Origin: Parabacteroides bouchesdurhonensis
Lineage (GTDB): Bacteria > Bacteroidota > Bacteroidia > Bacteroidales > Tannerellaceae
Assembly (NCBI RefSeq): GCF_900186615.1
Contig: NZ_LT896588.1
Span: forward strand, 2,535,215-2,599,214
Direction of reading: 5' to 3'
Length of the DNA: 64,000 nt
The position numbers and the translations under genes are program-made. Below, one piece after another: positions 17,896 through 26,835 of the stretch. The notes beneath the pieces are model-generated. The model did no database searches. It was not told the DNA's origin and saw nothing but the letters and a program-made list of their open reading frames with translations. Position 1 is the stretch's first letter. The number at the start of each line of letters is the position of its first letter.

Positions 17896-17975
17896 CCCGG
17901 GTAGACAAGCTTGTTGACCTGGATGCGTAAGCTTGTTTACCCGGCTGAAAAAGCTTTTCCGGCAGGGTAAACAAG
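17896..17975. repeat. 22-bp period palindromic array
   Basis: AAGCTT begins at 17907, 17929 and 17951, and a related AAG at 17973, an exact 22-bp period. Between them sit C-C-N-G-G words at 17896, 17918 and 17940. Each unit is an imperfect dyad centred on AAGCTT, such as GGTAGACAAGCTTGTTGACC. It lies between the convergent MATE and nadE genes with no ORF. The rest of this gap (17795-17895) shows nothing clear. Confidence 0.85.
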
Positions 17976-18019
17976 AGAAGATGTGCTATCTTCGTATCTA
18001 AATTGTATAATGGATCGTA

Positions 18020-19945
18020 CTAAGAGATGCCCTCTAACTCCTTTAACCATAGGGTGGCCATTGCATCACTCGGCATACGCCAGTCTCCACGGGGAGAGAG
18101 GCTGATAGAACCTACCTTAGGACCATCAGGAAGACAACTGCGTTTGAATTGCTGCTGGAAGAATCGCCGGAAGAAGACAGACAGCCATTTTTTTATCGTA
18201 ATCTTATCATACGTACCGTTAAAGGCTATTTGTGCCAGATAGTATATCTTTGACGGACAAGAGCCAAAGCGTAGAAAATGGTAAAGGAAAAAGTCGTGTA
18301 ATTCATAAGGTCCTACCAGGTCTTCTGTTTTTTGCTTTATATTTCCGTTCTCATCCGCCGGAATCAATTCCGGACTGATAGGAGTATCTACAATATCCAA
18401 CAATGTATGCCGGGAGGCATCATCTACTTTATTATAAGCTACCCACTCAACCAGATATTTTACCAAAGTTTTGGGGATGCTGCCGTTTACACCATACATT
18501 GACATGTGGTCGCCGTTATAAGTGGCCCATCCCAAAGCCAGTTCGGATAAATCACCAGTGCCTATCACCAGTCCGTTCTCCTGATTGGCTACATCCATCA
18601 GTATCTGGGTACGTTCGCGAGCCTGGCTGTTTTCATAGGTCACGTCGTGTGTGTCTATATCATGCTCTATATCTTTGAAATGCTGGATGCAAGCATATTT
18701 AATTGAAATCTCTTTTAGGGTGACACCTAAAGAACGAATCAGATTCACGGCATTGTTATAGGTTCTGCCGGTAGTACCGAAGCCCGGCATGGTGATTCCT
18801 GTTATTTGATTGCGTGGCATGTTAAGTGCATCGAATGTCATAACCGTAACCAGCAGCGCCAATGTAGAATCCAATCCTCCGGATATACCAACCACCGCCG
18901 TTTTCGCATGCGCATGACGGATTCGTTTTGCCAGTCCGGCTACCTGGATATGGAATATCTCTTCGCAACGTTCTTTCAATGCATCGCCGGCAGGAGTGAA
19001 TGGATGTGGGTCTACAGCGCGTGTAAGATTGCCGGAGAAACCGCGTAGCTTTACAGGTATAACCGTACAGCTTTTTTGTGAAAGTTCTGCAATCCCTTGC
19101 ATAAAACTGGTGTTTATCAGCCGGTCGTTTTGCAGGTTTTGGATGTCAATCTCACTGATAATAAGTTGTTCATCCATGCAGAAACGTTCCGATTCATTCA
19201 ATATGTTACCATTCTCCGCAATAATACCGTTGCCTGCAAATACCAGGTCGGTGCTCGATTCGCCGAAGCCTGCCGAAGCATAGATGTAACCGGCCAGGCA
19301 GCGCGCGGATTGCTGTGTAATTAATGAACGTAAATAATGATGTTTACCTATCAGTTCATTACTTGCGGATATGTTGAACAGAAGGTTAGCCCCCTGCATT
19401 GCCAACCCGCAACTGGGAGGTATCGGTACCCATAAGTCTTCGCATATTTCAATGCCTATCTTGATGTCGTCTTGTCCGAAAATAAGATGCCGGCCTAGCG
19501 GATACGTTTCATTGTTGATAAGGATGGCATCGTTGTTCAGGTCGTTTGCCGAAGTGAACCAACGTTGTTCCTGAAACTCTTTATAGTTAGGAAGGTATGT
19601 TTTTGGTACAACGCCTAGTATTTTCCCCTGCTGAAAAACAACGGCCGCGTTGATTAACCGATTCTCTGTTACCAGCGGACAACCCACGATAGTAAGCAGG
19701 GCCAGTTCTTTTGTTTTGTCTATTAATTGCAGTAATGCTTGCTGTGCGTTATATAGCAGTGCCTGTTGGGCAAACAGGTCGAGGCAGGTATAGGAGGTGA
19801 CGGATAATTCGGGAAAAGCGATGATCTGTACTCCTTCTTCCGAAGCTTTACGCATCAATCCTTCTATTTGTTGAATATTATAGAAACAGTCTGCTACCTG
19901 TACATGTGGTATGGCAGCGGCTACTTTAACGAATCCGTAATTCAT
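18020..19945 (-). CDS. nadE: Glutamine-hydrolysing NAD+ synthetase
   Basis: A 641-residue two-domain enzyme. The N-terminal nitrilase-type glutaminase has AFPELSVTSYTC, KTYLPNYKEF and GIEICEDLWVP, giving the Glu-Lys-Cys triad. The C-terminal synthetase has the PP-loop VVGISGGLDSTLAL and GTGDLSELALGWATYNGD. It amidates deamido-NAD with ATP and glutamine-derived ammonia as the last step of NAD synthesis. The length suits the eukaryote-type fused form. It is a single gene, convergent with the MATE gene upstream in the window; nadK lies at 28.8 kb. Confidence 0.96.
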   Translation of the reverse strand: MNYGFVKVAAAIPHVQVADCFYNIQQIEGLMRKASEEGVQIIAFPELSVTSYTCLDLFAQQALLYNAQQALLQLIDKTKELALLTIVGCPLVTENRLINAAVVFQQGKILGVVPKTYLPNYKEFQEQRWFTSANDLNNDAILINNETYPLGRHLIFGQDDIKIGIEICEDLWVPIPPSCGLAMQGANLLFNISASNELIGKHHYLRSLITQQSARCLAGYIYASAGFGESSTDLVFAGNGIIAENGNILNESERFCMDEQLIISEIDIQNLQNDRLINTSFMQGIAELSQKSCTVIPVKLRGFSGNLTRAVDPHPFTPAGDALKERCEEIFHIQVAGLAKRIRHAHAKTAVVGISGGLDSTLALLVTVMTFDALNMPRNQITGITMPGFGTTGRTYNNAVNLIRSLGVTLKEISIKYACIQHFKDIEHDIDTHDVTYENSQARERTQILMDVANQENGLVIGTGDLSELALGWATYNGDHMSMYGVNGSIPKTLVKYLVEWVAYNKVDDASRHTLLDIVDTPISPELIPADENGNIKQKTEDLVGPYELHDFFLYHFLRFGSCPSKIYYLAQIAFNGTYDKITIKKWLSVFFRRFFQQQFKRSCLPDGPKVGSISLSPRGDWRMPSDAMATLWLKELEGIS

Positions 19946-20014
19946 AATCTTATCTTTGTTTAGCGACGCTCAAAGATAATGGTTTTTACCGAATTAGGCA
20001 GTAGCCCTGACTTA

Positions 20015-21382
20015 TTACTTGTGTAAAGTAAGTTTGTTGAATCTTTTCCAAAGTAAAATGCCTAGTGTTGTAAGGCTGACAGGAAAGCCGCACCAGATGC
20101 CGAATGCTCCCCAATTGAATACAAACCCACATAGATAACCGATAGGCAAGGCTAATCCGAAATGGCAAACAAAAGCCATGTAGGCCATATATTTAACATC
20201 CGAGATGCCACGTAAGGCATTGGCGAATAATATTTGTAGCCCGTCGCCAAACTGATAGAGTATGGCCGAATAGGCCAGAAGTGCAACCATCCTGACTACT
20301 TCGTCTTCGGGTGTAAACAAATAGCCCATGTTATTACGGAACACGAATATAAGTACTACAACCATTATTGCTACAGCTGTGATGAGGTGTAACCCGGCAA
20401 AAGACGCTTGTCTGATATTCGTGTAATCATGCCAGTTCTTATATCTGCTTACTCGTATTGTTACAGCAGCGGCAATACCGTAATATACCATGAAACCTAA
20501 TGTTGTTATTACTCCTAAAACCTGATGTGCTGCCAATGCCGTACTTCCTATCCAACCCATCATTATAACGCTTAAACTGAAAGAGCCGGTTTCTACTCCC
20601 ATCTGCAATCCAACGGGAAATCCTAACCGTATCAAGTTCCGTAGATTGGTACGGTTAATAGCCCCCTTCCGGAATCCTTCCATGTATTTCCGGTATCTGT
20701 TATGGTGGGTGAACAGATAGAAGAAAACTGCAAAAGTGATGATACGGCTTGCCAGGGTAGATATCCCGGCACCGGTTAACCCCAGCTCTGGTATTCCTGC
20801 ATGACCGTATATCAAGAAGTAATTGCCTATGATGTTTAGCACATTTGCGCTGAGCATGATCCACATAGGGGTTAGAGTATCTGTTGTCCCATCGCTGAAT
20901 TGTTTAAAGGAATTGAACAACATAGCAAAGAGTATGGAAAATAATTGCAGTATATAATAGGGTATAATATAAGGTATCAGTTCTTCGGGTTGGTTTAACA
21001 TGTCGATGTTAAACAGCAAAAGCAACATACAAAGACTGAGTAATACGCCGACTATAAAATTAATAAACAGACTGTTCTTTAGGGTCTCGCCGGCTTTGTG
21101 GTAATCTTTTCCTGCGAACAGGCCTCCGATAATGGGAGTTAGTCCGTATGAAAACCCCATGCCGAAGATAAATGCCAGGTTGAAGAAATTGTTTACAAAG
21201 GATGCGGCAGCCAGTTCGTTCGTGCTGTGATGGCCTACCATGATATTGTCGGCAAATCCCACGATGATAATACCCAGTTGTCCCAACATAATGGGAACAC
21301 CCAAACGAATGGTTTCTTTGTAATGCTCTTTGTAAACGGATTGCATGAGGAATGGACGTATATACATATTTATGGCATACAA
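20015..21382 (-). CDS. MATE-family efflux transporter (second copy, NorM-like)
   Basis: A 455-residue membrane protein with 12 spans. Signatures: RLGVPIMLGQLGIIIVGFADNIMVGHHSTNELAAASFVN near the start and LGFPVGLQMGVETGSFSLSVIMMGWIGSTALAAHQV opening the second half, both typical of the NorM branch. The frame has several ATGs; Met13 (MQSVYKEHYKETIRLG, position 21346) is a plausible true start because the residues before it are not helical. The substrate is unknown. Confidence 0.88.
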   Translation of the reverse strand: MYAINMYIRPFLMQSVYKEHYKETIRLGVPIMLGQLGIIIVGFADNIMVGHHSTNELAAASFVNNFFNLAFIFGMGFSYGLTPIIGGLFAGKDYHKAGETLKNSLFINFIVGVLLSLCMLLLLFNIDMLNQPEELIPYIIPYYILQLFSILFAMLFNSFKQFSDGTTDTLTPMWIMLSANVLNIIGNYFLIYGHAGIPELGLTGAGISTLASRIITFAVFFYLFTHHNRYRKYMEGFRKGAINRTNLRNLIRLGFPVGLQMGVETGSFSLSVIMMGWIGSTALAAHQVLGVITTLGFMVYYGIAAAVTIRVSRYKNWHDYTNIRQASFAGLHLITAVAIMVVVLIFVFRNNMGYLFTPEDEVVRMVALLAYSAILYQFGDGLQILFANALRGISDVKYMAYMAFVCHFGLALPIGYLCGFVFNWGAFGIWCGFPVSLTTLGILLWKRFNKLTLHK

Positions 21383-21433
21383 ATGAATAAGGCTTTGAGC
21401 CGGTATTATCTGTATGCCATTATAAATGTCGTG

Positions 21434-22198
21434 TTACAATATTTCAACGGAATTGATAATAATATTTTCGGTAGGACGGTCTTGTTTGTTGGTTTTTACA
21501 TGCTGGATATTATCTACAATGTCCAATCCGTCTACAACTTCTCCGTAAACTGTGTATTGATTATCCAGAAAAGGTACGCCTCCGGTTGTTGTATACACTT
21601 TGCGTACTTCGGGAGTCAGTTTTGTTTCATCCTTACGTTTTTCAGCTTCTAATTCGGTCTTGCCGATCAATGTATCTTTAAGGATTGCCAATTCTTCTTT
21701 GTTTCCGCTACGGTAAAGCTTCATAATCTTCGATTTGTTTTCTGCTTGCAAGCGGGCAAAAATAGATTGTTTCAGATGATTCTCCATTTGCTTTTCCAGT
21801 TGCCCCAGTTCACTCTCTTTATATACTTTACCTGTTACGATGTAGAATTGGGATGCGGAAGAAGCCTTCTCAGGGTTTACTTCATCACCGGTACGGGCTG
21901 CACATAGCGCTCCTTTTTTATGGAAGTACTTCGGATAAAGGAATTCTGCCGGAACGGTATAGCCCAAGTCTCCTGCACCTAATTGTTTGGTAATGGGGGC
22001 ATCTTTTGATGTTATATCACCGCCTTGTATCATAAAGTCTTTAATGACGCGATGGAACAAAAGCCCGTTATATTGTCCTTCTTTCACCAGTTTGATGAAG
22101 TTGTCACGGTGCAATGGCGTGTCATTATATAATTTTAGTTTGATATCTCCTTTGCTGGTGTGCATTACCACCCGTGTTTCTGTTGCTTGATTTTCCAT
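21434..22198 (-). CDS. Cytoplasmic cyclophilin-type peptidyl-prolyl isomerase
   Basis: A 254-residue protein starting at MENQATETR (ATG 22198). The cyclophilin core is visible in FHRVIKDFMIQGGDIT, YTVPAEF and CAARTGDEVNPEKASSASQFYIVTGK. A helical, charged insertion of about 80 residues (KESELGQLEKQMENHLKQ and onward) separates the core from the final VPFLDNQYTVYGEVVDGLDIVDNI. There is no signal peptide. The gene lies 16 bp after a paralogue that has one, so the pair looks like a duplication in which one copy stayed cytoplasmic and gained the insertion. Confidence 0.9.
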   Translation of the reverse strand: MENQATETRVVMHTSKGDIKLKLYNDTPLHRDNFIKLVKEGQYNGLLFHRVIKDFMIQGGDITSKDAPITKQLGAGDLGYTVPAEFLYPKYFHKKGALCAARTGDEVNPEKASSASQFYIVTGKVYKESELGQLEKQMENHLKQSIFARLQAENKSKIMKLYRSGNKEELAILKDTLIGKTELEAEKRKDETKLTPEVRKVYTTTGGVPFLDNQYTVYGEVVDGLDIVDNIQHVKTNKQDRPTENIIINSVEIL

Positions 22199-22214
22199 GT
22201 TTATTTTACGCTCT

Positions 22215-22886
22215 TTATTTATCAACAATAGTCATCGTTTTAATCTTGATGTTTTTTAAAGGGCGGTCGTCTTCATTTGTTGCTGCAAATTGTATTTTAT
22301 CTACCACTTTCATCCCTTTAACTACTTCTCCAAATACGGTATAGTTTCCATCCAGATGGGGTGCTCCGCCTTCCAGCATATAGGCTTCTTTCTGCTCGGG
22401 GGTAAGCGTAATACCGTTTTCTTTCTCCATTTTATCCAATTCCATTTCCGTATAAAACTTACCTGTTACGATATAGAACTGGGTTGCGGAGGAGGCTTTC
22501 TCCGGATTGATATCATCACCGGTGCGGGCGGCGCATAGAGCTCCGCGTTTATGAAAATATTTAGGATAGACAATTTCCGCAGGAATCGTGTATCCGGCAT
22601 CACCGTCACCAAGATGTTGCTCTATCGGCGCATCTTTCGAGTTAATATCACCTCCTTGAACCATGAATTGTTTTATTATACGATGGAATAACAATCCGTC
22701 ATAGCGTTTTTCTTTTACATTTTTAATAAAGTTATCCCTGTGTAAGGGTGTGTCATTAAATAACTTTACTTTAATCTTACCCATATCCGTATCAATCAGC
22801 ACCAATGTCTCAGTCTCTTGCGCATGTATGGGATACAATGACAACATGAATACTGAAACAAACATCATTGTAAGAATCCGTTTCAT
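22215..22886 (-). CDS. Exported cyclophilin-type peptidyl-prolyl isomerase
   Basis: A 223-residue protein starting at MKRILTMMFVSVF (ATG 22886), a signal peptide ending near HAQ. The core motifs FHRIIKQFMVQGGDIN, CAARTGDDINPEKASSATQFYIVTGK and APHLDGNYTVFGEVVKGM match cyclophilins, without the insertion of the neighbour. It probably helps periplasmic folding. It is the first gene of a two-gene unit with the cytoplasmic paralogue; a -7 box TACATTTG (22914-22921, minus strand) lies 28 bp upstream. Confidence 0.9.
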   Translation of the reverse strand: MKRILTMMFVSVFMLSLYPIHAQETETLVLIDTDMGKIKVKLFNDTPLHRDNFIKNVKEKRYDGLLFHRIIKQFMVQGGDINSKDAPIEQHLGDGDAGYTIPAEIVYPKYFHKRGALCAARTGDDINPEKASSATQFYIVTGKFYTEMELDKMEKENGITLTPEQKEAYMLEGGAPHLDGNYTVFGEVVKGMKVVDKIQFAATNEDDRPLKNIKIKTMTIVDK

Positions 22887-22913
22887 ATTAAATATATTAG
22901 GTTTATTGGAGGA

Positions 22914-22921
22914 CAAATGTA
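22914..22921 (-). promoter_or_regulatory. -7 promoter box of the cyclophilin pair
   Basis: On the minus strand this reads TACATTTG, matching TAnnTTTG, just before the exported cyclophilin gene. Confidence 0.6.
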
Positions 22922-23010
22922 AAAATAAATAAGACAAAACGAGCACAGATGAATGCGTATTTTAAATCCGCTCATCTGTGCTCTACTATAAATATTGTAT
23001 ATATATCTGC

Positions 23011-23913
23011 TTAAAACAGTTTGTTAGGATATTCTCCGGCGTCAACTAATGCCTGTATTTTATTAACTACATCTTGACGATCCGCGGCATATGTAACGCC
23101 AAACCATTTGGAAGTCGTATCCAACACTTTTACCCGTGCCGTGTTTTCGGTAATCAGTTTGTTTACCATCAATGGGATAAAGTATTCACTTTTTAAATTG
23201 CCCATGTTTGCTTTCAGAAACTCTTTGAAGTACTCTTCCGAATATTCAAAATAATCAGGAGTGAAGCCCCACATATTCATGGATACAGGGGTGTTTTCTT
23301 CCAATATGACTTTTTTACCGTTCTCGTCGATGAACTGGATATTTCCATCTATACGTTCGATGGCTGTGCGTTCAACAACTCCTGTAAGATAGCCTTCCGC
23401 ATTTGTAGAGCAGACACCACGTGCAACAGAACCGCTTTCGCTTAGTGTATTACCTACACGATAGCCTACCATACAATAATCGTTTTTAGTCCCTGCCATT
23501 CCGGATAGCTGCTTTCCTAGTACGGCAAAACTATCTCGGCCATAGAAATCATCGGCATTAATAACGGCAAACGGCTCTTTGATCACATCCTTACCCATTA
23601 GTACGGCATGATTAGTTCCCCACGGTTTCTCACGTCCTTCCGGACAGGTGAAACCTTCCGGCAGGTCATTCACGTCTTGAAATACTACTTCTACCGGGAT
23701 ATGGTTCTCATATTTGGAAATGATTTTCTCACGGAAATCTTTCTCAAATGATTTACGGATAACGAATACCAACTTACCGAATCCACCACGGATAGCGTCA
23801 AAGATAGAGTAATCCATGATTGTTTCACCGTTAGGGCCTAAACCGTCTAATTGTTTTAATCCTCCATAACGGCTACCCATGCCGGCAGCCAAAACAAATA
23901 ATGTTGGTTTCAT
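23011..23913 (-). CDS. Sugar nucleotidyltransferase
   Basis: A 300-residue protein with the N-terminal nucleotide-binding signature LAAGMGSRYGGLKQLDGLGPNGETIMDY of the NTP-transferase superfamily, then FAVINADDFYGRDSF, an A-D-D active site that binds the metal. It would join a nucleotide to a sugar 1-phosphate. The exact sugar cannot be decided from the sequence. A -7 box TAACTTTG lies upstream at 23947-23954 (minus strand). The gene stands alone. Confidence 0.8.
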   Translation of the reverse strand: MKPTLFVLAAGMGSRYGGLKQLDGLGPNGETIMDYSIFDAIRGGFGKLVFVIRKSFEKDFREKIISKYENHIPVEVVFQDVNDLPEGFTCPEGREKPWGTNHAVLMGKDVIKEPFAVINADDFYGRDSFAVLGKQLSGMAGTKNDYCMVGYRVGNTLSESGSVARGVCSTNAEGYLTGVVERTAIERIDGNIQFIDENGKKVILEENTPVSMNMWGFTPDYFEYSEEYFKEFLKANMGNLKSEYFIPLMVNKLITENTARVKVLDTTSKWFGVTYAADRQDVVNKIQALVDAGEYPNKLF

Positions 23914-23946
23914 AATGTTTTATTTTTGTATTTTTTATTTTGTTGG

Positions 23947-23954
23947 CAAAGTTA
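23947..23954 (-). promoter_or_regulatory. -7 promoter box of the nucleotidyltransferase gene
   Basis: Reads TAACTTTG on the minus strand, 34 bp before the start codon. Confidence 0.5.
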
Positions 23955-24007
23955 ATAATTAATAGATATAAGATACCTTTAATGTTCACCTATTTTGTCT
24001 AGAGGGA

Positions 24008-26008
24008 CTAAGGTAGCTTGACTGTTACAGTCTCTCCTTCATTTATTTTTTTATTCAGTAGCGTTTTGCTTCCGGCACATATATTTATGTCTATTTTATT
24101 GTTCTTGCGACTTATCTTTATATCAAAAGAAGAACCGAATGCTTTTACGTTCCTTAAATTCATTGTATCCCATTCTACCGGTAGGCGAGGGGTAAGTTTG
24201 AATGACTTCAAGCCGGTGGGTCGAATGCCAAACAGCCCTTCCGTTATGACACGGCAATATAATCCGCTTTCTGCTGATAAATGACGTTGGCTACCTTCCG
24301 GCCAAGCTTCAATGGCATATGGCACGTGTTCTCCTAAAAGCCGTTGGTTGGAATAGAACTTAAGATATTCTGTAGCCTTTTCGGTTTCTCCGCAGGCATA
24401 TACGCCCCGTAGTGCATATAAAGTGGAACGATCCCAGTACGTTTCGCTGCCAGCTTGTGTCAACAGTCCGTCTTTTGTCCACAAACGAGGTGAAAACAAG
24501 GCTCGGATTGTTTCGTCCTTTCTGTCATAAATACCGACGGTAAGCGGTATGCAAATCCAGGAACGTAATACATCGTTGCCTTCATAATATTGGTAAGTGT
24601 CGAATCCTTCTACTTTAGCGCCGAAATATTCTTCAATGTTCTTACGGAGAGTCTTTGCTTGTTTCTCGTATGTAGACAATTGAACGGATGGCTTATGCAG
24701 GTCTTTTCCCAGATAAGCTGCCGAGATGAGGGCATCGTAATATAATGAAGAGGTACACAGGTTTGCTTTGCCGGCAGGAAAACGGTTTTCCAATTCATCG
24801 GCATCAGAGGCCACAACTCCTTTATCGTTAACTTGGCGACGGCAATATTCGAGGCACCATTCGATCAGCGGCCATAACTCTTCCGCCTCTGCTTTATCTC
24901 CTTTTGCTAAAGCATACCGGGCTGCTCCGTATGCAACCATTGCTGCATCACCCCGGTCTCCGGCTCCTCCCCAAGTGTCAAGTCCTTCTGCAATGATGGA
25001 ACTGGGTATCTTATTATACGCCGGATTCATGAAACGGGCAAAGTGTTTAAAAGAGTTCAGAGCGGAAGCATTCCCTGTTTCATAACCCAGATAAGGGAAG
25101 AACGGATTAATATATTCAGCTTGGTCGTTTGCCCAGATGGCGGCATAATAGGATTCTCCTCCCGGACCGTGCAGCAATCCGCCCTTTGTGTCGTAGATAC
25201 TTTCCGAGCCTCTAATCTTTGCAAATGCGAACATGGTGTTGATTTCCGTATCGGGAGTTTCCAGTATTAAGTTATTCCATAACTTGTCAATAAGGCTCTT
25301 GCGCGCTTGCAGTTCTTTTTCTATATCGGGCTTTATTTCGTTTTCTCCGGTTTTATATCCGGAGATGGAAGCATAGAAAATGATTTCTTCATTCGGTTGA
25401 AGTTGCCTTGCTGTAAAACCGATAATTTCTGATATTAATTTATAACTGCCGTTTACCCCTTTTGCAGGGTCTGTATTTATGACCGAACGTGAAGCCGGTA
25501 TTTCTATGGAAGCACTGGCTGTTCCTGTGTTTTTCAGGATATATTTTTCATAAATAGCCGGATTAGATACGGAAGGGAAAATAACTCGGGTTAAGGTTAT
25601 GTGGGTATTTCCGGGTAAAACAAATGAACTTTCTACGGTCATTGTTCCGTCGAGCGTTATTTTATTCACCTTTTCGTTTAATAATGATAGCCCGTTTACG
25701 GTAACCATCTCCGGTGCATTCCACGCAGAACGTCTCATCAAACTGGCATGGGTATTGTTGGGAATGGTGCGAAGCATAGGCCATACCATGCTTTTGTTTA
25801 ATTCAAAAGAACCGTCCTTATTTACACCGTAACGCAGAACAGTTGAAACTTTTAATCCACTCATTTCAATATGATCGTAGTGAGGTAGACGATCTTTAAT
25901 GTTCCATGAGATACTTCCATTGTCGTTAATCGCCCAACGATTTTGTGCAAAGAGCATACTTGAACATACACAAAAATAGAGAAATACAATATAAAATTGT
26001 CTTTTCAT
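24008..26008 (-). CDS. Secreted six-hairpin glycosidase, rhamnosidase-like
   Basis: A 666-residue protein with a signal peptide (FYIVFLYFCVCSSMLFAQ). An N-terminal beta-sandwich (about residues 25-230) is followed by an (alpha/alpha)6 barrel: LHGPGGESYYAAIWANDQAEYINPFFPYLGYETG, then the GAGDRGDAAMVAYGAARYALAKGD helices, and a C-terminal beta domain with the FKLTPRLP and VKAFGSSFDIKI strands. The order matches alpha-L-rhamnosidase and related GH78/GH127-like six-hairpin enzymes. The acidic ANDQAEY and WGGAGDRGD regions may hold catalytic residues. Family and substrate are not certain. Confidence 0.65.
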   Translation of the reverse strand: MKRQFYIVFLYFCVCSSMLFAQNRWAINDNGSISWNIKDRLPHYDHIEMSGLKVSTVLRYGVNKDGSFELNKSMVWPMLRTIPNNTHASLMRRSAWNAPEMVTVNGLSLLNEKVNKITLDGTMTVESSFVLPGNTHITLTRVIFPSVSNPAIYEKYILKNTGTASASIEIPASRSVINTDPAKGVNGSYKLISEIIGFTARQLQPNEEIIFYASISGYKTGENEIKPDIEKELQARKSLIDKLWNNLILETPDTEINTMFAFAKIRGSESIYDTKGGLLHGPGGESYYAAIWANDQAEYINPFFPYLGYETGNASALNSFKHFARFMNPAYNKIPSSIIAEGLDTWGGAGDRGDAAMVAYGAARYALAKGDKAEAEELWPLIEWCLEYCRRQVNDKGVVASDADELENRFPAGKANLCTSSLYYDALISAAYLGKDLHKPSVQLSTYEKQAKTLRKNIEEYFGAKVEGFDTYQYYEGNDVLRSWICIPLTVGIYDRKDETIRALFSPRLWTKDGLLTQAGSETYWDRSTLYALRGVYACGETEKATEYLKFYSNQRLLGEHVPYAIEAWPEGSQRHLSAESGLYCRVITEGLFGIRPTGLKSFKLTPRLPVEWDTMNLRNVKAFGSSFDIKISRKNNKIDINICAGSKTLLNKKINEGETVTVKLP

Positions 26009-26101
26009 AATAATACTATTTATAGGCTATCTTTTATTTATGTATGCAAAAATCGTGAATTATTTAATGATATGCAATATCAAGGTTGGGTTTAGTGGAA
26101 A

Positions 26102-26235
26102 AATGTCCGGCTTTCTGTTGATCAGGTTAAATAACCATATCCAAATAAACAGCAAGTTATTTAAATAGGTAGAAAAACGTATTTCGGATAACCCCAAGTC
26201 ACCTCAGAGTAACCAACAGAAAGCTTATGGACATT
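26102..26235. repeat. Imperfect inverted-repeat element
   Basis: AATGTCCGGCTTTCTGTTG (26102-26120) is the imperfect complement of CAACAGAAAGCTTATGGACATT (26214-26235), and the pairing extends inward through GGTTA (26125-26129) and TAACC. The arms are about 29 bases with small bulges and enclose about 75 bp without an ORF. It fits a non-autonomous element remnant or a folded RNA. The rest of the gap 26009-26267 has no gene. Confidence 0.6.
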
Positions 26236-26267
26236 CGTCTGGTTTATGTTTGGAATATTCGTATTAT

Positions 26268-26474
26268 TTAGTTGTATTCCGAAGATTCCTCTTCTTGAGA
26301 AGCTTGCCGGATTTGTATTATGCGTAATATGATCATAACAATGGAAAGTACACCTAATCCGCCCATTATTATGTTCTTTTCTGCCGCATTTGTAAAGTCA
26401 CTGCTCCCTACTAATACTAAAATGATAAACGACAGCATCATAACTGCATCTACCAGATCTTTATTTATCTTCAT
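26268..26474 (-). CDS. Small two-span membrane protein
   Basis: A 68-residue protein with two hydrophobic segments, VMMLSFIILVLVG and IMGGLGVLSIVMIILRI, and an acidic tail EEESSEYN. It follows a similar 73-residue gene by 26 bp. I do not recognise a family. The pair could be a small membrane complex or stress protein. Confidence 0.55.
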   Translation of the reverse strand: MKINKDLVDAVMMLSFIILVLVGSSDFTNAAEKNIIMGGLGVLSIVMIILRIIQIRQASQEEESSEYN

Positions 26475-26500
26475 CTTCTTAAAGCTTTAAGTTGCGTTTT

Positions 26501-26722
26501 CTATTTTGTTGCTTCTTCATCAACCACTGCTTCTTCTTTCGAAGTTCCAGTGTTACTGAGACCTTTCATGATACCATATAATCCTACGCAAAGAGTACCC
26601 ATTACGATGACAAGTTTAAGGTAATCATTTGTAATGATTGAACTGCAAGCAAGTACGCAACCTGCTATAGTAAGAAGAACATAAATATATATACGAGTTT
26701 TACCTGATTTGTTATTAGACAT
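26501..26722 (-). CDS. Small two-span membrane protein, paralogue of the next gene
   Basis: A 73-residue protein with a short basic start (NNKSGKTRIYI) and two hydrophobic segments, YVLLTIAGCVLACSS and LVIVMGTLCVGLYGI, then an acidic tail. Its layout is the same as that of the 68-residue neighbour, and both end in Glu-rich tails. A 9-bp inverted repeat lies about 60 bp upstream. The function is unknown. Confidence 0.55.
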   Translation of the reverse strand: MSNNKSGKTRIYIYVLLTIAGCVLACSSIITNDYLKLVIVMGTLCVGLYGIMKGLSNTGTSKEEAVVDEEATK

Positions 26723-26783
26723 AATTGTATGATTTTATAGTGAATAAATGATTTGTTTCGTGTCGGAAAGACACAATTATAGC

Positions 26784-26807
26784 TGTATAGAAAATATCTT
26801 CTATACA
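26784..26807. promoter_or_regulatory. 9-bp inverted repeat upstream of the small membrane pair
   Basis: TGTATAGAA (26784-26792) and TTCTATACA (26799-26807) form perfect arms with a 6-base spacer, between the end of the 133-residue secreted protein gene and the start of the membrane pair. It could be an operator or a weak terminator. Confidence 0.4.
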
Positions 26808-26835
26808 TACATAAAAGCAATTAGTTCACTATAAA

